64,000 nucleotides of DNA from DAITQM01 sp039794245 (GCA_039794245.1 JBDIVS010000005.1:1-64000), one strand, 5' to 3'; positions 34,306 to 43,517 are shown, counted from the first letter of the stretch. The notes: generated by a model from the letters alone, not told the origin. A program made the numbers and translations.

Positions 34306-36836
34306 CGAAACGCCCGGCCACACTCCCCGCCGCTCCCGGCACATCGTTGTGTCGCTCGCTCGCTCTGACTTGGCGCTGGTGGTTGAGCGACTGGCGAAGC
34401 GGCGCGCTGGCGACGCTGTTTCTGGCGCTGGCCGTGGCGACTGGGGCGCTCGGCGCGACGACCTTGTTCGGCGCCCGGCTCGAAGCCGCGCTCGATACCC
34501 AGGCCGGAGAATGGCTGGCCGCCGACCTGGTGCTGCGCTCGCGCCGGCCGCTGCCGGAGCGCCTCACCTCGCTTGCCACGCAACATGGGCTGGCGGCGGT
34601 ATCGACCGCCGAATTTCCGACCGTGGTCTTTGCCGGCGACGACAGCCTGCTTGTCTCGATCAAGGCAGCCGGCGACGGCTACCCGCTGCGCGGTGCGCTC
34701 GAACTGAGCGACCTGCCGTTCGGGCCTGCAACCCGGACCGCCACCCTGCCGGTTGCGGGGACGGTATGGGCCGAACCGCGGGTCTTGGCGGCGCTCGGCA
34801 TCGAACCGGGCGATGAGATCGAAATCGGTTCGCGGCGCTTGACGCTCGGCGCCGTACTGCGCCACGAACCGGACCGCGGCGGCGGGTTTTACGGCCTCGC
34901 ACCGCGCCTTTTGCTGCGCCTCGACGACGCCCGCGCCGCCGGCCTGATCGCTCCGGACAGCCGGCTGAACCATGCCTTGCTGCTCGCCGGTGCGCCGTCC
35001 GATCTGGCGGCCTTCCGGCAGGCGGCAGATCCGCTATTGAACGGCGATATCCGGCTCGAAACCGCCGCCGAGGCCGGCGGCCGCGCGGCCCGCGCGCTGG
35101 ATCAGACGCGCCTTTATCTCGATCTGGCAGCGCTCATCGCCGTGCTGCTCGCGGCGCTCGCCGTCTGGCTGGCCAGCGAGCGCTATGCCCGCGAGTCACA
35201 AAACGCCTGCGCCCTGCTCCGCTGCCTGGGCGAATCGTGGCTGGTGATTTTGCGCTTTCATCTCGGCAAGATGGTGCTGACCGCCGGAGCAGCGCTGGTC
35301 GCCGGGACGGCGGCCGGTTACGCGGCGCAAGCCGGGTTGGCCAAAGCGCTCAGCGGCCTGCTCGCCGTCCCGTTGCCGGCACCGGGTTTGGCAGAGCTCG
35401 GGTGGATCGCGTTCTATGTACTGGTTCTGACCGCGGGTTTCGCCCTGCCGCACTTGTGGGCCCTCAGCCGCGTCCCGCCGCGCCGGGTGCTGCACGACAG
35501 CACCGCCGGCGACCTCGCTTTTCACCCGTGGCGTTACGCTCCGGCGGTTCTGGCACTGCTGGTGCTGGCCGCCGCCGGCGGCGAACCGCTACTGTCACTG
35601 GCCGTACTCGGCGGCGCGGTGCTACTGATTGCCGTCCTCGGCCTCATTGCCCGCGCCCTGCTCGCGGCCGCCGGGCGTTTCAGGCCGGCGGCCGGCGGCG
35701 CTCGGCGTTATGCGCTCGGCGTGCTGGCCCGCCGGGCGCGGGCCAACGCTTTGCAGGCGGCGGCGCTCGCCGCCGGGATCGCCGCACTGCTCGCCTTGGG
35801 ATTGGTCCGCGACGATCTCATCGCCACCTGGCGGCTCGAACTGCCGGCCGATACGCCGAACCATTTCCTGCTCAATATCCAGCCGGCCCAGGCGGGCGAC
35901 CTGGCGGCCTATCTTGCCGCCGCCGGGGTTGCCGGCGTCGAACTCGAACCCCTGGCCATCGGCCGGATCACGACGATCAACGGCCGTGTCCCGGATCCGG
36001 CAGATTACTCCGACCCGCTCGCCGCCAGCCGCTTGCGCGGCACGACCAATCTTTCGTGGCGCGCTGCCCTGCCGCCGGCCAATACGCTCACCGCCGGGCG
36101 CTGGTGGGCGGCGGGCGCAACGCAGCCCGAGGCCTCGATCGCCACGACCTGGGCCGAACCGATGCGCCTCAAGCTCGGCGACGTGCTCGGGCTGAAAGTC
36201 GGCGATCTCGAGATCGCCGCCCGCATCACCAGTTTCCGCGAGGTCGATTGGGATTCGTTCCGGGTCAATTTCTTCATCGTCCTCAACCCGGCCGCCGCCG
36301 CCGAACTGCCACGGCAGTGGATCACCAGTTTCTACCTGCCGCCAACATCCGCCGGTGCGGTGTTGAACGGCCTGGCGCGGCGCTGGCCGAACGTGACGAT
36401 TCTCGAAACCACGGCCCTGCTCGACCGGCTGCGCGAGATCGTCGCTCAGGCGTCGCAGGCCGCCGCGATCGTGTTTGTGTTCACGCTGGCCGCCGGGATC
36501 CTGATCCTGATCGCCGCCTTGCAGGCCTCGCGCGGTGAACGGCAGCGCGAAGCGGCGATCCTCAGAACTCTGGGGGCGACGCGCCGTTTCGTCCGGCAAA
36601 GCGTGATCCTCGAATACGGCCTGATCGGCGCCGTCGCCGGCCTGAGCGGGGCGCTCGCCGCGGCACTGGCCGGCGCGGCGCTTGGCCATTTCTGGTTCGA
36701 AATCGCCTACCGGCCGCGGGTGGAATGGTTTCTGCTCGCCGCCGGCGGCGGTTTTGCCGCGATCGCCGCCACCGGCTGGCTGGGACTCAGGCGGGCTGTG
36801 GGCAGCGCCCCGCTCGCCGTGCTGCGCCGGCCGTAA
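34299..36836 (+). CDS. ybbP: ABC transporter permease (YbbP, FtsX-like)
   Basis: This is an 845-residue inner-membrane permease with two FtsX-like modules: a first helix (about 20-42, LATLFLALAVATGALGATTL), a large periplasmic domain, helices around 270-400, then more helices, a second periplasmic domain (around 520-700) and a final trio near the C-terminus (AAAIVFVFTLAAGILILIAA, VILEYGLIGAVAGLSGALAA, FLLAAGGGFAAIAATGW). The GTG at 34299 overlaps the ATPase stop, and a TTG at 34302 is equally possible; there is no ATG nearby. The frame open upstream of 34299 is antisense/overlap noise. It resembles E. coli YbbP (804 residues). Confidence 0.92.
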   Translation: MLTKRPATLPAAPGTSLCRSLALTWRWWLSDWRSGALATLFLALAVATGALGATTLFGARLEAALDTQAGEWLAADLVLRSRRPLPERLTSLATQHGLAAVSTAEFPTVVFAGDDSLLVSIKAAGDGYPLRGALELSDLPFGPATRTATLPVAGTVWAEPRVLAALGIEPGDEIEIGSRRLTLGAVLRHEPDRGGGFYGLAPRLLLRLDDARAAGLIAPDSRLNHALLLAGAPSDLAAFRQAADPLLNGDIRLETAAEAGGRAARALDQTRLYLDLAALIAVLLAALAVWLASERYARESQNACALLRCLGESWLVILRFHLGKMVLTAGAALVAGTAAGYAAQAGLAKALSGLLAVPLPAPGLAELGWIAFYVLVLTAGFALPHLWALSRVPPRRVLHDSTAGDLAFHPWRYAPAVLALLVLAAAGGEPLLSLAVLGGAVLLIAVLGLIARALLAAAGRFRPAAGGARRYALGVLARRARANALQAAALAAGIAALLALGLVRDDLIATWRLELPADTPNHFLLNIQPAQAGDLAAYLAAAGVAGVELEPLAIGRITTINGRVPDPADYSDPLAASRLRGTTNLSWRAALPPANTLTAGRWWAAGATQPEASIATTWAEPMRLKLGDVLGLKVGDLEIAARITSFREVDWDSFRVNFFIVLNPAAAAELPRQWITSFYLPPTSAGAVLNGLARRWPNVTILETTALLDRLREIVAQASQAAAIVFVFTLAAGILILIAALQASRGERQREAAILRTLGATRRFVRQSVILEYGLIGAVAGLSGALAAALAGAALGHFWFEIAYRPRVEWFLLAAGGGFAAIAATGWLGLRRAVGSAPLAVLRRP

Positions 36837-36911
36837 TCCATCGTCAAGCGCGTGCTCCCGACCTGATCCAGATCAGTCGAGCCTCGTTCGATTCCGGTAA
36901 AATTCTGCATT

Positions 36912-37067
36912 ATGAATATGAACCTGTTCGGCGAACACGCCGTGTTTATCTGGTCGGCGTATGGCATTACGCTCCTGATCCTCGGCTGGACGGCGCTGGT
37001 CCCGGTGGTACGCCGGCGGCGGCTGGAAAACGCCGAGCGCCGCCGCGCCGATGAGAGCCGCTCATGA
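36912..37067 (+). CDS. ccmD: Heme exporter protein CcmD
   Basis: This tiny 51-residue inner-membrane protein belongs to the cytochrome c maturation heme-release complex (CcmABCD-CcmE). It reads MNMNLFGEHAVFIWSAYGIT, then a single helix (LLILGWTALVPVV) and the basic stretch RRRRLENAERRRADES; the FIWSAYGIT block is a CcmD hallmark. ATG is at 36912, with a second ATG two codons later. Its stop overlaps the ccmE start as ATGA. ccmA, ccmB and ccmC, its usual neighbours upstream, are not here; the preceding gene is ybbP. Confidence 0.9.
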   Translation: MNMNLFGEHAVFIWSAYGITLLILGWTALVPVVRRRRLENAERRRADESRS

Positions 37068-37519
37068 CCCCCACCCGCCGCCGCCGCCTGCTGGCGGTAT
37101 TGCTGATCCTCGCTGGGACCGGCACCGCCGCCTGGCTGGCGCTCGGCGCCCTGCGCCAGAACATGCTGTATTTCTACACGCCGAGCGATGTCGTCGCGCA
37201 GGGGATCGAAAACGGCGTTCGCTTCCGACTCGGCGGCCTGGTCGTACCCGGCAGCCTCAAGCGCGCAGGCGGCGACCTTAATGCCGAGTTTCAGGTTACC
37301 GACCGGACGCGGACGATGACCGTCCGCTACCACGGCATCCTGCCTGACCTGTTCCGCGAAGGCCAGGGCGTCATCGCCCACGGCGCCCTCGGCGCCGACG
37401 GCGTGATGGCGGCCGACACCGTGCTCGCCAAGCACGACGAAAACTACATGCCGCCGGAAGTCGCCGAGGCGCTGGAAAAAGCCGGCCATCCGCCGGCCGC
37501 CAGGCCGGACAACGGCTGA
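37064..37519 (+). CDS. ccmE: Cytochrome c maturation heme chaperone CcmE
   Basis: CcmE carries heme covalently in the periplasm and hands it to CcmF. The 151 residues have a short basic start (TPTRRRRLLAVLLILAGTG) with one membrane anchor, then the OB-fold domain with VRFRLGGLVVPGSLKR-type strands, VRYHGILPDLFREGQGVIA and the heme-binding His in LAKHDENYMPPEV near residue 123. Length is normal. It is followed after 38 bp by ccmF. Confidence 0.96.
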   Translation: MTPTRRRRLLAVLLILAGTGTAAWLALGALRQNMLYFYTPSDVVAQGIENGVRFRLGGLVVPGSLKRAGGDLNAEFQVTDRTRTMTVRYHGILPDLFREGQGVIAHGALGADGVMAADTVLAKHDENYMPPEVAEALEKAGHPPAARPDNG

Positions 37520-37557
37520 CGACCGATGTTCCGTCCCCAACTGACCCGCACACCAGG

Positions 37558-39543
37558 ATGATCGGCGAACTCGGCCAGTTCAGCCTGATCGCAGCGTTGT
37601 TGTCGGCGCTGGCCCTGATGGTCCTGCCGGCGGCCGGCGCCTGGCGGGGCGACGCGGCGCTGATGGCGGTGGCCGACCGCGCCGCATTCGGGCTTGCGTT
37701 GTTTACGCTGCTCGCTTTTGTATTGCTCGCCGCGGCATTCGTCAACCATGACTTTTCGCTGCTGTATGTCGCCCGGCAGAGCAATTCGCTTCTGCCGCTC
37801 GGCTACCGCTTGTCGGCTGTGTGGGGCGGGCACGAGGGTTCGCTTCTGCTGTGGGTGCTGATTCACGCCGGCTGGACAATGGCGATTGTCCGCTTCAGCG
37901 GCCACCTGCCGCCGGAATTCAGAGCCCGCGTGCTCGCCGTGATGGGGCTGATCGCCAGCGGATTTCTGCTCTTTTTGCTGCTCACGTCCAATCCCTTCGA
38001 GCGCCTTTTGCCGGCGGCGGCGGACGGCGCCGACTTGAACCCACTGCTCCAGGATCCGGGGCTGATCATGCACCCGCCGATTCTGTACATCGGTTACGTC
38101 GGGTTTTCGGCGGCCTTCGGTTTCGCCGTCGCCGCCCTGCTCGAAGGCCGCGTCGATCGCGCCTGGGTGCGCTGGGCCCGGCCGTGGACGCTGGTCGCCT
38201 GGGCTTTTTTGACCGGCGGCATCGCCCTCGGCAGTTGGTGGGCCTACTACGAGCTGGGCTGGGGCGGCTGGTGGTTCTGGGACCCGGTCGAAAACGCCTC
38301 GTTCATGCCGTGGCTCGCCGGTGTCGCGTTGCTGCATTCGCAGATGGTTACCGAAAAGCGTGGCGCCTTCATCAACTGGACGCTGCTGTTGTCGATCGTC
38401 GCTTTTTCACTCAGCCTGCTCGGCACCTTCCTCGTGCGCTCCGGCGTCCTAACCTCGGTGCACGCCTTTGCCAGCGATCCGGCGCGCGGTATCTTCATCC
38501 TCGCCTTCCTCGGCCTGGTCAGCGGCGGGGCGTTGACGCTCTATGCCCTGCGCGCGCCGCGCCTCGAATCCGGCGAGGGCTTCAACTGGCTGTCGCGCGA
38601 GACGTTGCTGATGCTGAACAACGTCTTTTTCGCCGCAGCGCTTGGCATGGTGCTGCTCGGCACGCTGTACCCGCTGATCGCCGACGCCTTCGGGCTCGGC
38701 AAAATATCGGTCGGGCCGCCGTACTTCGGCACCTTGTTCACGTTGTTGATGGCACCGGTCGTGCTGCTCGTCGTCGCCGGGCCGTATAGCCGCTGGCAAG
38801 CCGACCGCTGGGCGCGGCTGTGGCCGGCGCTCAGCCCGGTGCTGCTCACCGCGCTCGCCATCGGCCTCACCGCCGCCTGGCTGCTGGCCGGCGGCGCGCC
38901 GCGCGCCTGGTTCGGCGTCCTCGGCGGCGTCTGGGTCATGTTAGGCACGCTCGCCTATCTTGCCCGGCGGCGGCGCGCCGGCGGCAAACTGACGGCCGGC
39001 GTGCTGGGCATGGGGCTCGCCCATTTCGGCGTCGGGGTATTCGTCATCGGCGCCAGCCTGGTCGAAAGCGGCGGCCTCGAACGCGACCTGCGCCTGGTAC
39101 CGGGCGAGAGCGCCAAAGTCGGCAGTTACACGTTCGTCTTTACCGGGACAACGACGGTTCAGGGGCCCAACTTCGAAGCTCGGCAAGGGCATTTCACCGT
39201 ATTGAAAGGCGAGAAGGAAATCGCGCTGCTCGAACCGCAAAAACGCCGCTACACGGCCTCGGGCCAGGTGATGACCGAAGCGGCGATCGATTGGGGCTTG
39301 ACGCGCGACCTCTACGTCGCGCTCGGCGAAGCGCTCGACGATCGAGGGGCGTGGAGCGTCCGCCTCTATTACAAGCCGTTCATCCGCTGGATCTGGTTTG
39401 GTGCGCTGTTCATCCTTGCCGGCGGCTTTCTCGCCGCCGCCGACCGCTGCCTGCGCCGGACACGAGCAGCTGAAGCGGCGCCGCAACCGGCCAGACCGCC
39501 GAGCGGCGATACCGCCGGCGGCGCCCTGCCCGCTGTGCCATGA
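37558..39543 (+). CDS. ccmF: Cytochrome c heme lyase subunit CcmF
   Basis: CcmF joins heme from CcmE to apocytochrome c with CcmH. The 661-residue inner-membrane protein has about 15 helices and the WWD domain WGGWWFWDPVENASFMPWL, with flanking His residues (VWGGHEGSLLLWVLIH, LHSQMVTEKRG, LTSVHAFASDP) that ligate heme. A large periplasmic loop near the C-terminus (about 505-610) is normal. Its stop overlaps the ccmG start. Confidence 0.97.
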   Translation: MIGELGQFSLIAALLSALALMVLPAAGAWRGDAALMAVADRAAFGLALFTLLAFVLLAAAFVNHDFSLLYVARQSNSLLPLGYRLSAVWGGHEGSLLLWVLIHAGWTMAIVRFSGHLPPEFRARVLAVMGLIASGFLLFLLLTSNPFERLLPAAADGADLNPLLQDPGLIMHPPILYIGYVGFSAAFGFAVAALLEGRVDRAWVRWARPWTLVAWAFLTGGIALGSWWAYYELGWGGWWFWDPVENASFMPWLAGVALLHSQMVTEKRGAFINWTLLLSIVAFSLSLLGTFLVRSGVLTSVHAFASDPARGIFILAFLGLVSGGALTLYALRAPRLESGEGFNWLSRETLLMLNNVFFAAALGMVLLGTLYPLIADAFGLGKISVGPPYFGTLFTLLMAPVVLLVVAGPYSRWQADRWARLWPALSPVLLTALAIGLTAAWLLAGGAPRAWFGVLGGVWVMLGTLAYLARRRRAGGKLTAGVLGMGLAHFGVGVFVIGASLVESGGLERDLRLVPGESAKVGSYTFVFTGTTTVQGPNFEARQGHFTVLKGEKEIALLEPQKRRYTASGQVMTEAAIDWGLTRDLYVALGEALDDRGAWSVRLYYKPFIRWIWFGALFILAGGFLAAADRCLRRTRAAEAAPQPARPPSGDTAGGALPAVP

Positions 39544-40079
39544 TCCGCCGCCTGCTGCCGGTTCTGGTCTTCATCGCCCTGGCGGCTTTGCTCGTCGCCG
39601 GGCTGTTCAATGCCCCCTACAAGGAAATCATCCCGTCGCCGCTGGTCGGCAAGCCGCTGCCGCAATTCCGCCTCCCGGTACTCAATCAACCGGAGCGCAC
39701 CGCGGCCAGCACCGAACTCGAGGGGCCGTACCTGCTCAATATCTGGGGCAGTTGGTGCCCGGGCTGCCGCGTCGAGCACCCGCTGATCGAGCACATCGCC
39801 CAAAACGGCCCGGTGCCGGTTTACGGTTTCAATTACAAGGACGAGCCGGCCGATGCGGCGCGCTGGCTCGAACGCTACGGTGACCCTTATGTCTTCAGTT
39901 TCACCGACCTGCCCGGCAAAGTCGCGATCGATCTCGGCGTTTACGGCGCGCCCGAAACGTTTGTCGTTGACCGCCGAGGCATCGTCCGCTACAAGCAGAT
40001 CGGGCCGCTGAGCGAAACGGACTGGCGGGTGAAGGTCAAACCGCTGCTCGAACGCTTGAACCTCGAAGGCCAGCAGTGA
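39540..40079 (+). CDS. ccmG: Thiol:disulfide interchange protein CcmG (DsbE)
   Basis: CcmG is a membrane-anchored periplasmic thioredoxin that reduces apocytochrome c or CcmH. The 179 residues have one N-terminal helix (LLPVLVFIALAALLVAGLF), the FRLPVLNQP strand and the WGSWCPGCRVEHP active site near residue 74 (CxxC as CPGC; CcmG proteins commonly have CPTC or similar). VYGAPETFVVDRRGIVRYK holds the cis-proline (GAPE). ATGA overlaps with both neighbours. Confidence 0.96.
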   Translation: MIRRLLPVLVFIALAALLVAGLFNAPYKEIIPSPLVGKPLPQFRLPVLNQPERTAASTELEGPYLLNIWGSWCPGCRVEHPLIEHIAQNGPVPVYGFNYKDEPADAARWLERYGDPYVFSFTDLPGKVAIDLGVYGAPETFVVDRRGIVRYKQIGPLSETDWRVKVKPLLERLNLEGQQ

Positions 40080-40510
40080 AACACCTGATCGCCTGCCTGT
40101 GTTTCATCTGGGCGTTCGGCGCCGCGGCGATCGAGCCCCTTGATTTCCGCGACGAGGCCGAAGCCGACCGCAACCGGGCATTGAGCGCCGAATTGCGTTG
40201 CCTGGTCTGCCAGAACCAGAACCTGCTCGACTCCGATGCATTCCTCGCCAAGGATCTGCGCCGCGAGGTGCTGGAACTGATGCGCCGAGGGCTGAGCGAC
40301 GACGAGATCAAGGCGTATCTGGTCGAGCGCTACGGCACTTTCGTGCTCTACCGGCCGCCGGTCAAGCCGGCGACCTGGCTTTTGTGGTTTGGGCCGGCGT
40401 TGTTCGTCGCCGCCGGATTGTGGCTGGTCGGCCGCGCGATCCGCCGCCGGCAACCCGCTTCCGGCCCCTTGCCGCCGGCGGCCGATGACGGAATGAACAA
40501 CGATGATTGA
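40076..40510 (+). CDS. ccmH: Cytochrome c-type biogenesis protein CcmH
   Basis: CcmH passes reducing power to apocytochrome and works with CcmF. The 144-residue protein has a signal/anchor (LIACLCFIWAFGAAA). The redox motif is LRCLVCQNQNL (CxxC) in a small helical domain with DLRREVLELMRRGLSDDEI and YLVERYGTFVLY. A C-terminal membrane helix follows (WLLWFGPALFVAAGLWLVG). It is the short CcmH form; the TPR part is encoded separately as ccmI. It overlaps ccmI by 8 bp. Confidence 0.96.
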   Translation: MKHLIACLCFIWAFGAAAIEPLDFRDEAEADRNRALSAELRCLVCQNQNLLDSDAFLAKDLRREVLELMRRGLSDDEIKAYLVERYGTFVLYRPPVKPATWLLWFGPALFVAAGLWLVGRAIRRRQPASGPLPPAADDGMNNDD

Positions 40511-41687
40511 TGCGGTTTTCGCCGCGACCGCCGCGGCAATCCTGTTCACCACCGTGGTGCTGATCGTCGGGCCTCTGCTTCGCGATCCCGCGCGCCGCAA
40601 ACGCCGGGCGCTCGACCGTGCCCGGCGCGAAGGGATTCTCGGCGAAGCCGAATACCGCCGGCAACTCGCCGCGGCGCCCGCCGACACCCGCCGGCCGCTT
40701 CTCGCCATCGCGCTCGGCATTGCCCTGCCACTCGCCGCACTCGCGCTGTACGGCGCGATCGGCCGGCCCGAGGCGCTCACGCCCGAAACCGGCCAGGCAG
40801 TACACAATCCACAGCCCGGCGAAGCGGCGCCCGGCGATATTGCCAAGGCGGTGCAGTCGCTGCGCGACCGCCTGGCGGCGGCGCCCGACGATGCCGCCGG
40901 CTGGGCGCTGCTCGGCCGGACGTTGAAGACGCTCGGCCAGTACGACGAAGCACTAGACGCCCTGCAGAACGCCCTGCGGCTCGTCCCCGGCGATCCCGGC
41001 TTGCAGGTCGAAACCGTCGAGGCGATGCTGTTCGCCGGCGGCCGTCCGGAATTACCGCCGGCGGCGCGCGACCTGCTCGCCCAGGCGCTGGCCGCCGACC
41101 CCGATCATCAAAAAGGCCTGTGGCTCGCCGGACTCGATGCCGCGCAGCGCGCCGAATACACCACGGCGATCGAATACTGGCAACGCCTCAGAGATCAGAT
41201 TGCCGAGGGCAGCAAAGTCGCCGCCGCCCTCGACGCCCAGATCGCCCAGGCCCGGGCGGCACTGCACGACGACCTCGCGCCGGCGGAGACCCCCATTCCT
41301 GCCGCCGCGCCAATCCCCGATACCGCTCACGGCACCGCCTTGCGGGTTCGCATCGATCTCGCTGCCGCGCTCGCCGCCGAGACCCCCGAGGGCGGCGTGT
41401 TGTTCGTCTTCGCCCGCCCGCCGGAAGGTGGGCCGCCGTACGCCGGCAAGCGCATCGCCCCCGGCCCGTTCCCGCTCGAGGTGACGCTCGGCGACGAAGA
41501 CGCAATGCTGCCCGGCCGGAATTTGTCGTCCGCCGCAACGTTCAAAATCGGCGCCCGCTGGTCGGCGAGCGGCGAAGCCCTGCCGCAGCCCGGCGATCTC
41601 GAAGGCTACAGCGCCGTGCTCGATGCGGCCGGCGCTGCCGAAACGATAGAATTGACCATCGACCACCGCCACCCCTCCGGAGAATAG
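40503..41687 (+). CDS. ccmI: Cytochrome c maturation TPR protein CcmI
   Basis: CcmI holds apocytochrome c for the heme lyase. The 394 residues have two N-terminal membrane helices (VFAATAAAILFTTVVLIVG and LLAIALGIALPLAALALYG) joined by a cytoplasmic loop. Periplasmic TPRs follow at about 110-250 (GWALLGRTLKTLGQYDEALD, GLWLAGLDAAQRAEYTTAIE). The C-terminal domain (GTALRVRIDLAAAL, VLFVFARPPEGGPPYAGKRI) is typical of the long CcmI/CycH form. It is the last ccm gene here. Confidence 0.94.
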   Translation: MIDAVFAATAAAILFTTVVLIVGPLLRDPARRKRRALDRARREGILGEAEYRRQLAAAPADTRRPLLAIALGIALPLAALALYGAIGRPEALTPETGQAVHNPQPGEAAPGDIAKAVQSLRDRLAAAPDDAAGWALLGRTLKTLGQYDEALDALQNALRLVPGDPGLQVETVEAMLFAGGRPELPPAARDLLAQALAADPDHQKGLWLAGLDAAQRAEYTTAIEYWQRLRDQIAEGSKVAAALDAQIAQARAALHDDLAPAETPIPAAAPIPDTAHGTALRVRIDLAAALAAETPEGGVLFVFARPPEGGPPYAGKRIAPGPFPLEVTLGDEDAMLPGRNLSSAATFKIGARWSASGEALPQPGDLEGYSAVLDAAGAAETIELTIDHRHPSGE

Positions 41688-41691
41688 TTCG

Positions 41692-42654
41692 ATGCAACAT
41701 CGCCCGCTGCCGCTCATCGCCGGCCTGCTCGCCATCGCCGCCGGCCCGCTCGCCCAGGCCCAAGGCCAGGATTTTTCCACCGTCGAAATCACGGCAACCC
41801 AACTGACCGACACACTCTACATGCTACAAGGCAGAGGCGGCAATATCGGCGTTTCGGCCGGTGCCGACGGCGTGTTCATCATCGACGATCAGTACGCGCC
41901 GCTCAGCGACAAGATCCGCGCCGCGATCGGCGAAATCTCAAAACAGCCGATCCGCTTCGTGATCAACACCCACTGGCACAGCGACCACACCGGCGGCAAC
42001 GAGAACTTCGGCCAGGGCGGCAGTGTGATCATCGCCCACGACAATGTGCGCCGCCGGCTGGCCGCCGACCAGGTCATGGAGTTCTTCAAATCTGAAGTCA
42101 AGGCCGCACCGCCCATCGCCCTGCCGATGATCACCTTCAACGACGAGCTGTCGCTGCACCTCAACGGCGACGAAGCGCGGATCATCCACGCTGCGCGCGC
42201 CCACACCGACGGGGATGCGATCATCCATTTCGTCAACAGCAACGTCTATCACTTCGGCGATACGTTTTTCAACGGTATGTACCCATTCATCGACCTCGAC
42301 AGCGGCGGCTCGCTGCACGGCATGATCATGGCCAGCGGCATGCTGCTCGGCGAATGCAACGAGGCCACCAAAATCATCCCCGGCCACGGCCCGCTCGCCG
42401 GCCGCGCTGAACTCGCCGATTATCACGCCATGCTGATCGGCGTCCGTGACGCGGTACGGCCGTTCGTTGCCGGTGGTAAAACCCTGGAAGAAACGATCGC
42501 CGCCAAACCGACCGCCGCCTACGACGAAAAATGGGGCCAGGGCTTCATCAAACCCGACGCGATGGTCACCTTCGCCTACCGCAGCATCGAAAAACAACGC
42601 GCCGAACGCCAGACCCGGCGCGATCAAAAACGCGACAACCGCCGATCGCAATAA
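41692..42654 (+). CDS. Exported metallo-beta-lactamase-fold hydrolase
   Basis: The 320-residue protein has a signal peptide (PLIAGLLAIAAGPLAQAQG) and starts 4 bp after ccmI. The metal-binding set is complete: NTHWHSDHTGGNE (HxHxDH), a His in ARAHTDGDAIIHF, FGDTFF and PGHGPLAG. It belongs to the MBL superfamily branch of exported cyclase/B-type-like hydrolases often seen in proteobacteria with unknown substrate. A basic tail (RAERQTRRDQKRDNRRSQ) follows the fold. It may be co-transcribed with the ccm genes, but no functional link is known. A T7 run follows the stop closely without a clear stem. Confidence 0.88.
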   Translation: MQHRPLPLIAGLLAIAAGPLAQAQGQDFSTVEITATQLTDTLYMLQGRGGNIGVSAGADGVFIIDDQYAPLSDKIRAAIGEISKQPIRFVINTHWHSDHTGGNENFGQGGSVIIAHDNVRRRLAADQVMEFFKSEVKAAPPIALPMITFNDELSLHLNGDEARIIHAARAHTDGDAIIHFVNSNVYHFGDTFFNGMYPFIDLDSGGSLHGMIMASGMLLGECNEATKIIPGHGPLAGRAELADYHAMLIGVRDAVRPFVAGGKTLEETIAAKPTAAYDEKWGQGFIKPDAMVTFAYRSIEKQRAERQTRRDQKRDNRRSQ

Positions 42655-42801
42655 CCGAGTGCGCCGTTTTTTTATCCTCCACAGACTGGTGTCCTGACGA
42701 GTTGGAATCAGACATTTTTTCCACTCCGTTTGCGCCCTGAATGTTACGAATCCGATCAGGTGCTGTTGGGATGGATGTTGACACACAGCGCGGTCGCCAG
42801 G

Positions 42802-42825
42802 AATGCCGATCTCCGGATCGGCATT
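42802..42825 (-). terminator. Perfect hairpin just past lspA
   Basis: Ten-base arms AATGCCGATC (42802-42811) and GATCGGCATT (42816-42825) close a 4-base loop, 5 bp after the leftward lspA stop. No T-run follows on the minus strand. It probably protects or ends the lspA transcript, and may also act on readthrough from the rightward MBL gene. Confidence 0.55.
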
Positions 42826-42830
42826 GGTTC

Positions 42831-43340
42831 TTAGCGGCCGGGCGTTTTTCTGGCCGGTAGCAGGCTGTCGATCAGGAGCAGGATGACGCCGATCGTGATC
42901 GCGCTGTCGGCGATGTTGAAGGCCGGCCAGTGCCAGCCGGCATAGTGCAGGTCGATGAAGTCGATCACATAGCCGAGACGCAGCCGGTCGCCGAGGTTGC
43001 CGAGGGCGCCGCCGAGGACCAGTGAGATGCCGAGTGCCTGGCGGCGGGCGTGTGGCGGCGCCTGCCACAGCCAGACGAGCAACAGCAGGCTGACCAGCGC
43101 CGCAGTGATGCTGAAAAACCAGCGCTGCCAGCCGCCGGCGTCGCTCAGAAAACTGAAGGCCGCGCCGCGATTGTGGGCCAGCGTCAGATTGAACCAGCCG
43201 CTCAGCCGCATGGGCCGATACAGTTCAAGCCAATGCGCCGCGGCGAGTTTACTCGTCACATCGGCGATGACGATCGCTGCGCTGACCCCGAGCCAACGGA
43301 AATAGCGCCGCCATTGTTTCGTATCCGTGATCATGTTCAT
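42831..43340 (-). CDS. lspA: Lipoprotein signal peptidase LspA
   Basis: LspA is the inner-membrane aspartic protease that cleaves lipoprotein signal peptides after lipidation, as for the Pal protein of this window. The 169 residues have four helices. The two catalytic Asp lie in GALGNLGDRLRLGYVIDFID and AFNIADSAITIG. LTLAHNRGAAFSFLSD is a further family block. Start has MNMITDTKQ; a start at Met3 is equivalent. Unlike the common ribF-ileS-lspA order, the gene stands alone here. Confidence 0.95.
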   Translation of the reverse strand: MNMITDTKQWRRYFRWLGVSAAIVIADVTSKLAAAHWLELYRPMRLSGWFNLTLAHNRGAAFSFLSDAGGWQRWFFSITAALVSLLLLVWLWQAPPHARRQALGISLVLGGALGNLGDRLRLGYVIDFIDLHYAGWHWPAFNIADSAITIGVILLLIDSLLPARKTPGR

Positions 43341-43375
43341 CTTCTAAATCGTTTCTCGATGCTCGTCATGATGGA

Positions 43376-43490
43376 TTCCGGATCGCGCCCGCCGCCGCGG
43401 GCGCGTCCGGAATGACGAGGAGGAGGAGGCGGGCCCGTCCGGAATGACGAGGAGGGGGAGGCGGGCGCGGCCGGAATGACAATGGTGACT
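43376..43490. repeat. GC palindrome followed by GGAATGACGAGG tandem units
   Basis: The segment 43376-43414 is a palindrome of the form TCCGGATCGCGCCCGC...GCGGGCGCGTCCGGAATGAC, which recurs inverted at 59459-59497. It is followed by about two and a half degenerate tandem units of roughly 33 bp that begin CCGGAATGACGAGG and end GGCGGGC. All lie upstream of lspA and downstream of pmbA with no gene, covering most of the 177-bp gap. Confidence 0.7.
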
Positions 43491-43517
43491 TGTTGTGTTT
43501 TTTGTGGCTTTGTCATT

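Noticed and set aside
42665..42685. Intrinsic terminator after the MBL gene
   Set aside because: A T7 run is present but no stable stem precedes it, so it was not listed as a terminator.
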